NCBI GenBank assembly: GCA_016840165.1
Contig: JAEOSU010000070.1
Location: 1-64,000 of the forward strand
Direction of reading: 5' to 3'
Origin: Promethearchaeota archaeon
GTDB lineage: Archaea > Asgardarchaeota > Lokiarchaeia > Sigyniarchaeales > SOKP01
Length of the DNA stretch: 64,000 nt
In this document: piece after piece, positions 18,291 through 26,025 of the stretch
Layout of the letters: each line of letters begins with the position of its first letter
How positions within the stretch are numbered: the first letter of the stretch is position 1
Program-made: the position numbers and the translations under genes
Notes under the pieces: generated by a model
The model's database searches: none
Seen by the model: the letters and a program-made list of their open reading frames with translations, nothing else
What the model was told of the DNA's origin: nothing

Positions 18291-18321
18291 TTGGATAATA
18301 AGAGTAATCCAATAAGAGATA

Positions 18322-20529
18322 TTAGAGTATCTTTTTTAATTCCAAAATAAGATTCTTAGGATTTATTCTATCAAATTGAAATATTTCTGCCTTGCCATAT
18401 TCTTTGAAGTTCTCCTTTATCTCGTTAGCCGCAAATGTATTCACGCCCAATGATTTCGTCGCATAGCTCTTTTTTGGCTCTAAAACCACGAGATGAACCC
18501 CTTTTCTTGAGAGCGTTTTAGTTAATTCTTTCAGTTCATTGATTATCACATCATAATCACTCTGAACTTGTGCGATCAGGTCGGGGTATTTTACTGAGAT
18601 ATTTGCTCCACAATCTGAGCAGACAAAAATAACAGGAATCACATTTCTATTTTTTAATTTTTCAGCATTGATTAATTTGAGAGATTTTGTAAGTGCTGCA
18701 GCCATTGGAGTATAAGATTTGCCTTCAATGTTCTTTACTTTATTTGCGGCAGTTTTAAAATAAACTGTTGGTTTCTGGAGAACCACCGCTTCTTTCCCCC
18801 GAAAAATAATCAAACTAATCTTATCTTTTTTTCTATAACCTTCTTTCTGGAGGGATAAAATTACATCGGTCATTTGTTTTATTACATAATACATTGAAGC
18901 AGAGCTATCTAAAACAAAAAATAAGACTAAGGGGGCTCGATATTCATATATTTTGTCCATTAAATCATATTTGTCAAACCTTATAGGAAATTCAATATCG
19001 GTTTGATTGTAAATTGTATTTTTTAAATAATTTCTGATAGTTGCATCTAATGCTATACTTTTTGGTCTATTTCGTGGAGTTCGATAAGCAACATAATGCC
19101 CTTTTTGAGTTGACGCTATCTTTATTCTTCTACCAATACCTCTCCCACCATAATTAGAAACCTTCCGATCTTTTCTAATATTATCTAAAATGGAAGTCAT
19201 CTTTTTTTCCATCTTGTATATTAATGGCATAGCGTCAATTTCATAATCTAAGAAATTAAATAACTCTTCATTATTAGGAATTTCTTTTACTTTCCAACCT
19301 CCGGCTGGCGATGGGCTTCTCTTTTTATTATCAGGGAATTTTGGTGGTGGTAATTTCTGTTCTTTGGTTTCGGGTACATCCACCTTTTTTGGATCTACAG
19401 ACTGCCTTTTAAATTCTTTCTGTGGTGCATCATCATATTTTAATGGACCCTCTGTATCTTTATTTGGTTTGTAAGTATTGGTATCCTCATAGGCTTTCTG
19501 GATCTTTCCATATACCTCAACGATTTTAGCTTTTACCTCTTCAGGGGTCATTTCATAATGTAGACTTTGAATTCGATGTTCAAACACTAGGTCCATGGCA
19601 GCATTCAGATCATCTTCATTAACTCGTTTTCTTCCATTAAATGCAGCATGAGCACGGGCACAACGAATAAAAGTGATATCTGCCCTTTGAGAAAAAATAT
19701 CTAATTCATTGACTAGTCTAGAGACAAATTCATACACTGTTGATGGTATTTGGACTTCTTTTAGAATTTTGCGGGCGTTAACGATTTTTTTACGTAATTC
19801 CTCTTGCTCTTTTTCATAGTTTTTATAGAATTCTTTAGGATTATCATCAAATTCAATTACTCTTTTTGAAATTTCCGCTCGAAGCTTTGCATCGCGGGGC
19901 GCTTTAATTTTTACCTCCAAACCTAGTCGATCTGCGATCTGTGGTCTTAATTCCCCCTCTTCAGGATTCATTGAACCGACCAAAACGAATCGAGAGGGGT
20001 GAGATACTGAAATTCCTTCTCGCTCGATAATGTTAACTCCAGAGGCAGCAGAATCCAACAATACATCAACAATATGATCTTGTAATAAATTTATTTCATC
20101 AACATATAAGATACCTCTGTGGGCTTTAGCGAGCAATCCAGGATGAAGACTGCGGATACCTTCAGTAAGAACTTTATCTATGGATAATGAGCCAGTAACC
20201 ATATCTTCAGTAGCCCCCAACGGCATATCAGCAATACGCATATTGCGTTTTTCTATTTCAAGTTTACCAGATGCTAATCTTGTTTTACAGTCTTCACATA
20301 AAAGCTCAGGATCCGCTTTTGGATCACAAGAAAAGGCACATCCTTGAACAACTTCGATTTCAGGCATAACATCTACTAAAGATCTAACAGCTGTTGATTT
20401 TCCCGTACCTTGTTGGCCAGTAAGTAGTATACCTCCAATCTGAGGATCCGTAACGTTTAGAATCAACCCCAATTTCATTTTATCTTGTCCGAGTATGGCA
20501 GTAAAGGGGTAATTAATATTTTTAAACAT
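18322..20529 (-). CDS. AAA+ ATPase fused to a VWA domain, magnesium-chelatase-like
   Basis: A 735-residue fusion. Residues about 1-330 are a ChlI/BchI-type AAA+ module: Walker A GQQGTGKST at 38-46, Walker B GILYVDEINLL, sensor LVGSMNPEEGELRPQIADR, and a cysteine cluster in the early insertion (GCAFSCDPKADPELLCEDC). Residues about 370-480 form a charged, proline-rich linker. Residues about 530-735 form a von Willebrand A domain with a complete MIDAS start, LDSSASM (about residue 541). This I-D fusion architecture is known for chelatase-like proteins that insert Mg, Co or Ni into tetrapyrroles. No tetrapyrrole gene is in the window, so the metal and substrate are unknown. Confidence 0.88.
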   Translation of the reverse strand: MFKNINYPFTAILGQDKMKLGLILNVTDPQIGGILLTGQQGTGKSTAVRSLVDVMPEIEVVQGCAFSCDPKADPELLCEDCKTRLASGKLEIEKRNMRIADMPLGATEDMVTGSLSIDKVLTEGIRSLHPGLLAKAHRGILYVDEINLLQDHIVDVLLDSAASGVNIIEREGISVSHPSRFVLVGSMNPEEGELRPQIADRLGLEVKIKAPRDAKLRAEISKRVIEFDDNPKEFYKNYEKEQEELRKKIVNARKILKEVQIPSTVYEFVSRLVNELDIFSQRADITFIRCARAHAAFNGRKRVNEDDLNAAMDLVFEHRIQSLHYEMTPEEVKAKIVEVYGKIQKAYEDTNTYKPNKDTEGPLKYDDAPQKEFKRQSVDPKKVDVPETKEQKLPPPKFPDNKKRSPSPAGGWKVKEIPNNEELFNFLDYEIDAMPLIYKMEKKMTSILDNIRKDRKVSNYGGRGIGRRIKIASTQKGHYVAYRTPRNRPKSIALDATIRNYLKNTIYNQTDIEFPIRFDKYDLMDKIYEYRAPLVLFFVLDSSASMYYVIKQMTDVILSLQKEGYRKKDKISLIIFRGKEAVVLQKPTVYFKTAANKVKNIEGKSYTPMAAALTKSLKLINAEKLKNRNVIPVIFVCSDCGANISVKYPDLIAQVQSDYDVIINELKELTKTLSRKGVHLVVLEPKKSYATKSLGVNTFAANEIKENFKEYGKAEIFQFDRINPKNLILELKKIL

Positions 20530-20683
20530 AATTATTATGCAATAACACTTGATCTATAAAAAAAATTTCCAAATGATATAAAATATTATAGTTATTAATA
20601 AAAATAACCGTCCAATTTTCATATATTTATTTAAAATTATGTTTTATTTCATTATTTCATTATAGCTAGAGTATTGGATGACG

Positions 20684-20706
20684 AAAATAACGTTAAGCGT
20701 TATTTT
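20684..20706. repeat. perfect 9-bp inverted repeat with 5-base loop
   Basis: AAAATAACG, TTAAG, CGTTATTTT form a perfect stem of nine base pairs. It lies 32 bases beyond the stop codon of the leftward JAMM gene and about 155 bases upstream of the start of the AAA+/VWA gene. It could be an operator for the latter gene or an RNA hairpin at the 3' end of the former; no T-tract follows directly on the leftward strand. Confidence 0.5.
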
Positions 20707-20737
20707 AAGAAAAAATTTTATGATAACTATAAGGTTT

Positions 20738-21688
20738 TTAAAATTTTTTTGAGATCTCAGCTAATTTAGAGTCTAAATTTGTCACTTCTTCATCCCAGAG
20801 TGACATGATCTCATTTACTTGTGGAATTATGGTATATCTTTCTTTATATTCAAGATAGTCCATAAATTCTTTAACATTTCCGATCTTAATATAAGTTTCA
20901 GCCACAAATTTTCGAATCTCATGAATTTGATTATTTAATACCTCTGGAATCCGATGAGATTCCCCTTTTCGCACCAAGGTCATTAAATATTCTTCAGTTC
21001 CAAGTAGAAGTGACCTAAATTTTTTTAATTTCTCTTCTACGAAAGTTTGATAAGTCTCAAATATTTTGTCCTTTGGGAAAAAGTTAGTGACATTTATGAT
21101 AAATTTTTGAGTTTGGTTAACTAATTGCTCCATATTATCATATCCCTCAACAACATAGTCAGTGGTATGATATGAAGCTTCAATCCCCCTAGAAGTATCA
21201 TCTAAACTAAATATTTTAAAGCCAGGATCATTTTTCAAAGGTTTTTCTGGATCTCCTTTTTTATCAGGCATTTCTACTTGGCGCAATAGTCTTTCAGGAT
21301 TGAATACAAGTGTGAAATAGGAGGGATTCGCTGTTTGATGGAAGGCAAGATGTCGAATATCAATATGACTTAACATTACTTTAAATCCCGGATGAGAATG
21401 CCATGAACCAACCGTATACAATCCCCTCGAAAAGGCCTCATCATCAATAAGAGTATATGTAACATTATCCTCTTCTGACCACTCATATTTATCGATGACT
21501 GCATCTTTATCAAACTTTTCATGCATAATAGGATATGATTCCTTAATCAAAATATCATCATCCTTCTTTTCACCGATAAAAACACCATTTACTTCTAACC
21601 ACTCTTCTTTTGGGATTTTTTTATTGGCAAATCTCACCGCTGCAGCAACCACAGTTAGATAAACATTTTTTGGTATTATTATAGTCAT
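20738..21688 (-). CDS. JAMM/MPN+ isopeptidase-like protein (Rpn11-type motif)
   Basis: A 316-residue protein. Its N-terminal MPN domain (about 5-165) has every JAMM zinc and catalytic residue: E32 in WLEVNGVFIGE, H97 and H99 in GSWHSHPG, S107 and D110 in VMLSHID. The spacing HSHP-x6-S-x2-D is the same as in Rpn11 and CSN5. Residues about 190-316 are helical, probably a dimerisation or partner-binding tail. JAMM proteins remove ubiquitin-like modifiers or act on other isopeptides; the target here is unknown and no modifier gene is visible. It is divergent from the zinc-ribbon gene at 21867, with about 180 bases between starts. Confidence 0.88.
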   Translation of the reverse strand: MTIIIPKNVYLTVVAAAVRFANKKIPKEEWLEVNGVFIGEKKDDDILIKESYPIMHEKFDKDAVIDKYEWSEEDNVTYTLIDDEAFSRGLYTVGSWHSHPGFKVMLSHIDIRHLAFHQTANPSYFTLVFNPERLLRQVEMPDKKGDPEKPLKNDPGFKIFSLDDTSRGIEASYHTTDYVVEGYDNMEQLVNQTQKFIINVTNFFPKDKIFETYQTFVEEKLKKFRSLLLGTEEYLMTLVRKGESHRIPEVLNNQIHEIRKFVAETYIKIGNVKEFMDYLEYKERYTIIPQVNEIMSLWDEEVTNLDSKLAEISKKF

Positions 21689-21866
21689 TATTACTATTTC
21701 TATTTCTTTATATTTTTGATGAAGTTATACTAATCCGTATATTTATGTTTTCTTTCTTCTACAAAATATAAAATTATTTAAATTCAAAATTTACCATTAT
21801 ATTATTACCTAGAGTCATTTTAAAACAGATTCCAAGTAAATATTTTTGATTGAATTGTGATTAAAT

Positions 21867-22487
21867 GTGAGTGAAAAAGGATTTGAACCATTAAGTAGCC
21901 AACTAGGTATTGCGGGAACATCCTATCGAATTCAATTAGGACTTATCAATGGTCGATGGGCTTCACGATTATTAAAGGGAAATAATGTAATCGATTCTTA
22001 TATTTATAAGGATGAAGATGTTCAAGGAGGGTATCCAAATCAAAATATAATAGTTGGATGGGTACTAAGAACTGTTGCCATTCCTAATATCAATCCTCAT
22101 CAAGTTATGAAGACTACTCAAGCTTTAGTAAAGCAAGCGATTGATAAAAAAGAACAGAAGAAAGTAATGGCCCCAATTTCGGAAACTAAGGAGGTTGAAT
22201 TAGAGAAAGTCCCAGAAAGCCAGCTAAAAAGAGTTCAGACCAAAGGTTGGGTAAAAGAGGAGGGAATGAAGTCAATACAAGAACTTGAGGAGGATAAACG
22301 TGAAGCATTCAGAGAAAGAATGAAATATAAACATGAAGAGGAAGCAGTAAGAAAGGGTGAGACTATACATATTACCCGAGACTTACCTTCAATTCCTAAA
22401 GCGGGAGATCAAACTTCCAAAAGTTGCCCGAGTTGTGGTAAGGATTTAGATTTTAAATATTGTCCCTATTGCGGACAAAAATTATAA
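21867..22487 (+). CDS. unknown N-terminal domain with C-terminal zinc ribbon
   Basis: A 206-residue protein starting with GTG (an ATG two bases earlier meets TGA at once). Residues about 10-85 form a compact mixed domain (TSYRIQLGLINGRWASRLL ... IIVGWVLRTVAIPN) that I do not recognise. A charged helical linker follows (about 95-175), then a zinc ribbon at the C-terminus with CPSCG and CPYCGQK (four Cys). It lies between divergent JAMM genes, about 180 bases from one and 205 from the next. The shared neighbourhood suggests it works with them, but this is inference. A role as adaptor or substrate receptor would fit; nothing in the sequence proves it. Confidence 0.7.
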   Translation: MSEKGFEPLSSQLGIAGTSYRIQLGLINGRWASRLLKGNNVIDSYIYKDEDVQGGYPNQNIIVGWVLRTVAIPNINPHQVMKTTQALVKQAIDKKEQKKVMAPISETKEVELEKVPESQLKRVQTKGWVKEEGMKSIQELEEDKREAFRERMKYKHEEEAVRKGETIHITRDLPSIPKAGDQTSKSCPSCGKDLDFKYCPYCGQKL

Positions 22488-22654
22488 ATTTTTTGTTATT
22501 ATCATATTTTTTGCTTAATCATCGCAGAAATTATTTAGATTCATATAGGATTATCGTAAATTAGATATAAGCTTGCTATGTAGCATTTAAAGGAATTAAA
22601 TAGTCTTTGACGACCATAATAAGGTAAAATGTATATAACAAATGGGTTAAATTA

Positions 22655-22664
22655 ATATATTTTA
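22655..22664 (+). promoter_or_regulatory. candidate TATA box for the paired MPN genes
   Basis: ATATATTTTA lies about 29-38 bases upstream of the ATG at 22693 within a 205-base gap after the zinc-ribbon gene. It would place the transcription start almost at the start codon and give the MPN+/MPN- pair its own promoter. No Shine-Dalgarno is seen in front of the ATG. Confidence 0.4.
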
Positions 22665-22692
22665 AAAATTAACTATATCTAAACTTGTCAAA

Positions 22693-24192
22693 ATGAGTGA
22701 TTTAATCATGGGGAAGTATGTTGATGAAAGCATAGTGATTGTTAAACCATTGGCTTATTATAAAATGTTAGTTCATATACTTCGATTTGGTTCGAAAACG
22801 AGGGATCATAGGCAATTTAAGGAAGTAATCGGGATGTTAGTGGGTCATTTAGAAGGGGAAGATAAAATTAAAGATGTTATAATTGAGGATGTAGTACCAA
22901 TTTCACATGGTGGGTCGATAGAAGTAAAATTCACAGAAGAACAATTAGGTGCTTTCGGAGAAATAGATTTACAAATCTTTAAAGAACACGGTTCAAAAAA
23001 TTGGTTCACTGTGGGTTGGTATCATTCACATCCAGGATTAAATATATTTTTCTCCTCAACTGACGTTTATAATCAACTTTTTTGGCAGGATAGGAATCCT
23101 AGTGGCGTTGGATTGGTATTTGATCATACCTATTTAGAACGTGAAGGAGATTTAGGATTTCGCGCCTTTCGATTAGATGATCCTTCAAAGGGCCTTAATT
23201 CGGATTATCATGAAGTTAAATCGAAAGTCGAACTCCCCTCCGATGATTCATTTTATTCAAATGTAATAGATTTAATTAATAACATTCAGTTGAACCTACC
23301 ACCATTATATGAATTAAATGAAACTACAGATTTATTTAGCGATGTATTTATTCCGGATAAAAAGGACTTAGAGATCCAAAAACCAGAATTACATCTCCAA
23401 GAATTGATATCTTCTTTGAAAACAGGCCTAAACTCCTTTTTAGATCTTTCTATGATTCCATTAATTACTTCTCTAAATGAATGGAGTCAAAATATTACTA
23501 GTAAAACTTATTATAATAATACCCAAATTCGAAACGACCTAATTGAATTGAAGGATAATCTCTCAATAAGTTTAAAGGAAGTACAAAAATCATTCAATTT
23601 CAATTTGCAGGATAATTTAAAGAAACTAGATGACTATATTTCTGATACATTTGATGTATTTGAAGAGGAACAAGATAATATTAAGCAAATTTATGAGGAG
23701 TTTAAAAGTAAAGTAAATCAAGAGACAGAAACTCTATTTAATGAAAAAATAAAGTTTTCAGTGGAACAAATCAATTTTCTATTTGAAAACTGCAGAAAGT
23801 TGATAGCAGATATGGATACAGTGAATATTAATTGTATTGAAAGCCTAAAAAAGAGTAATGAAATAACGGAAAATTTATCTAAAATCGTCATGCCCTCAGA
23901 AAAAAGGATCTTCAGCAAATTAGAAGAAGATAAAAACAAAATAATAGATAACTTCAAGAAAAAATCTGCTAATCTGGAAAACAATATCACGAATATGAAT
24001 AAAGAAACAAAAAAGATTTTATCTAATCTTAAAGCAGCTATTTTAGTTCTTGAAGGTTCAAAAGAACCTATTTTTAGTAAGATTGAGAAATTAGAAAGTG
24101 AAAAGAAAAATTTGCATTCAAATATTAAAGAACTAAAAAGTGAAAAACAAGAATTATTAAGTCAAATTAAAGATTTAAAGAAAGGAGGATAA
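22693..24192 (+). CDS. MPN+ (JAMM) protein with long C-terminal coiled coil
   Basis: A 499-residue protein. Residues about 15-180 are an MPN domain with the full JAMM set: E44 in FKEVIGMLVG, H111 and H113 in GWYHSHPG, S121 and D124. The motif GWYHSHPG is nearly identical to that of eukaryotic Rpn11 and CSN5. Residues about 225-499 are a long, almost continuous coiled coil ending in SEKQELLSQIKDLKKGG. The next gene starts six bases after the stop and encodes a full-length paralogue lacking the catalytic Glu. The two products are therefore likely to form an active/pseudo-enzyme heterodimer. The predicted activity is metal-dependent isopeptide cleavage; the substrate is unknown. Confidence 0.88.
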   Translation: MSDLIMGKYVDESIVIVKPLAYYKMLVHILRFGSKTRDHRQFKEVIGMLVGHLEGEDKIKDVIIEDVVPISHGGSIEVKFTEEQLGAFGEIDLQIFKEHGSKNWFTVGWYHSHPGLNIFFSSTDVYNQLFWQDRNPSGVGLVFDHTYLEREGDLGFRAFRLDDPSKGLNSDYHEVKSKVELPSDDSFYSNVIDLINNIQLNLPPLYELNETTDLFSDVFIPDKKDLEIQKPELHLQELISSLKTGLNSFLDLSMIPLITSLNEWSQNITSKTYYNNTQIRNDLIELKDNLSISLKEVQKSFNFNLQDNLKKLDDYISDTFDVFEEEQDNIKQIYEEFKSKVNQETETLFNEKIKFSVEQINFLFENCRKLIADMDTVNINCIESLKKSNEITENLSKIVMPSEKRIFSKLEEDKNKIIDNFKKKSANLENNITNMNKETKKILSNLKAAILVLEGSKEPIFSKIEKLESEKKNLHSNIKELKSEKQELLSQIKDLKKGG

Positions 24193-24198
24193 AGGTTA

Positions 24199-25602
24199 AT
24201 GCCAAAAAACTCGAAGAATTCTACTCAAACTGATAGCAAAGATAAGATAATCGAAAGTAAATCTGAAGGTAGTGTAAACATTCAATATGAAGCATTTAGG
24301 AAAATGATAACTCATACTCTCCGATTTGCTAATGAATCAAAGGAGGAAGATCAACAAGTATTAGGTTTGTGCATTGGTGAGTATTTCAAAGAAAATAAAA
24401 ATTATATTGTTAAGGATGTTATTCCGATTTGTCATGGTGATGCTGTTGAACTTGGATTTTCTAAAGAGATTCATGAGACTATCGAAGAAATTAAATCCCA
24501 ATATTCTGAATCTATTAATTCTATAATTGGTTGGTATCACTCCCATCTGGGATACGGACTATATTTTTCAAATTCGGATAAAGTGAATAACCTCAATTTC
24601 CAAAACTCAGAAAACATTTATGGATTTGGAATTGTTATAGAACAAACATTACTTAATGAGGATCAGAGTTTTGGAGTAGCAGTATTTCGGCTTAAAGACT
24701 TTAATAAAGGTTCTGAAAATGACTATATTAAGGTAGAATTTAATATAGAACCCCCAAATTCCATGGAATTTTTTAAGTGGGTAAAACAATTAGTTGAATC
24801 AACTCAAAGCAAAAGTTCTCAGATCATTTATGAATTTAATGAAGTACAAAAACCATCTCCCGAAAATCTTCAAAAAATTCCTACACTCCCACAAGAAGAG
24901 ACGGAATCTGAAGTAAAAGAAGAACTTTCTTTGCTCTATGGAGTTGATGAGGGTATGGAAAAATTAAAAGATTCTTTTCTCAAATTATATGAAATACAGT
25001 TGACTTCATGGATGAGTGATGTTTCTAATGGGGTTTTAATTGGTTCTGAATATATTAGGAGCTCTATTAACAATATCAAAACAACTTTAACTTCAGGACT
25101 GGAAGATGCTCAACGGATATTTGATAAAAGTTTTTCTGATATTTCGAATCTTTTCATGAAGAATATACGAGGAAGCGTCGATATACGGTTAGAAAATCAA
25201 ATTGAATTGAAAGAGAATATTAAAGCAATTAATGAGGAACAATTAAATAACTTATTCGCTCGTTTAGAAAAGGAAATACGCGATGTGACGAATAATTTCG
25301 AGGAAAAAATAACAAATATTAAAAAAGAATTGGAAAAGATTGCTCTAAATAATAATTCTATTCAACAATCTTTAATTCAAACAAATGATATATTAAGTAC
25401 CGTTTATGAAGAGACCGATAAATTATCAGATAACATCATCCAACATATAGAAAATTCAAGTAAATCATTCGAATCAAAGTTATTGAATGAATTAGAAGAT
25501 TTCTCTAGAAATATAACTCCAAATAAAGAAATTTACACTGAAATAGAAGACCTAATCGAGAGATTACAACGAGTGATTTCTGATTTACGCCAAGTAAAAT
25601 AA
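24199..25602 (+). CDS. MPN- (pseudo-JAMM) protein with long C-terminal coiled coil
   Basis: A 467-residue paralogue of the preceding gene product over its full length. The MPN domain (about 28-200) keeps H114, H116, S124 and D127 in GWYHSHLGYGLYFSNSD, but the catalytic Glu position is Q53 (QQVLGLCIG) and the Pro of HSHP is Leu117. Loss of the Glu should abolish catalysis even if zinc can still bind. Residues about 235-467 form a coiled coil resembling that of the partner (EYIRSSINNIKTTLTSGL). A Shine-Dalgarno AAAGGAGG lies within the end of the upstream gene, and the six-base spacing implies coupled expression. By analogy with Rpn8, CSN6 or KIAA0157 it is probably a structural partner. Confidence 0.87.
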   Translation: MPKNSKNSTQTDSKDKIIESKSEGSVNIQYEAFRKMITHTLRFANESKEEDQQVLGLCIGEYFKENKNYIVKDVIPICHGDAVELGFSKEIHETIEEIKSQYSESINSIIGWYHSHLGYGLYFSNSDKVNNLNFQNSENIYGFGIVIEQTLLNEDQSFGVAVFRLKDFNKGSENDYIKVEFNIEPPNSMEFFKWVKQLVESTQSKSSQIIYEFNEVQKPSPENLQKIPTLPQEETESEVKEELSLLYGVDEGMEKLKDSFLKLYEIQLTSWMSDVSNGVLIGSEYIRSSINNIKTTLTSGLEDAQRIFDKSFSDISNLFMKNIRGSVDIRLENQIELKENIKAINEEQLNNLFARLEKEIRDVTNNFEEKITNIKKELEKIALNNNSIQQSLIQTNDILSTVYEETDKLSDNIIQHIENSSKSFESKLLNELEDFSRNITPNKEIYTEIEDLIERLQRVISDLRQVK

Positions 25603-25615
25603 CGAAAGCTTATTT

Positions 25616-25930
25616 TTAAAAAAATTCAAGATTAGAAACCATAGAGATATGGAGTTTATATTTAGGAATATTGGTTTTGAGTCGTTTCAATTGATTTCTT
25701 TTCGCTATATTGCTTAATATTCTTCCGATTTTATCGACTCTAATGTTAATCCCAAAATTTTCTTTCAAGACAGAATTAATTTTATAAGAAGAGAGAATCA
25801 CTACATTGGAGACATTTTTTTCACATAACATCTCAATAGCTTGTTTAACTAAAGATATTAATTTATCTATATCTTGTTTGCTATTCATACTTATATAATG
25901 ATTATATTTGAAACTTTTTAAAGCTTTCAA
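25616..25930 (-). CDS. small winged-helix-like protein (104 aa)
   Basis: A 104-residue basic protein. The middle contains a helix-turn-helix-like stretch (INSVLKENFGINIRVDKIGR ILSNIAKRNQL, given here in two parts) and the C-terminus reads KLHISMVSNLEFF. An internal Met at residue 15 is an alternative start that would remove a less ordered leader. It converges with the MPN- gene, leaving 13 bases between stops, and is divergent from the large membrane protein at 26026. A DNA-binding role is a guess from the helix pattern and charge; no family name is offered. Confidence 0.5.
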   Translation of the reverse strand: MKALKSFKYNHYISMNSKQDIDKLISLVKQAIEMLCEKNVSNVVILSSYKINSVLKENFGINIRVDKIGRILSNIAKRNQLKRLKTNIPKYKLHISMVSNLEFF

Positions 25931-25971
25931 CGAGTAAAGAGAATGTTGTTAAGATTTATTTAAGAAAAAAA

Positions 25972-25980
25972 TTTTATATA
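25972..25980 (+). promoter_or_regulatory. candidate TATA box for the 772-aa membrane protein
   Basis: TTTTATATA lies about 46-54 bases upstream of the ATG at 26026, in the 95-base gap between divergent genes. Spacing would give a leader of roughly 20 bases. Sequence inspection only. Confidence 0.35.
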
Positions 25981-26025
25981 CTAAGTCAATACATTGATTA
26001 TAATTAGTTTAAATGGATTAAATAA

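Noticed and set aside
20738-25602. A full ubiquitin-type cluster with modifier, E1, E2 and RING genes
   Set aside because: I looked through all neighbouring frames for a Gly-Gly-ending beta-grasp protein, a ThiF/E1-type or E2-type enzyme and RING cysteines; none is present in this window.
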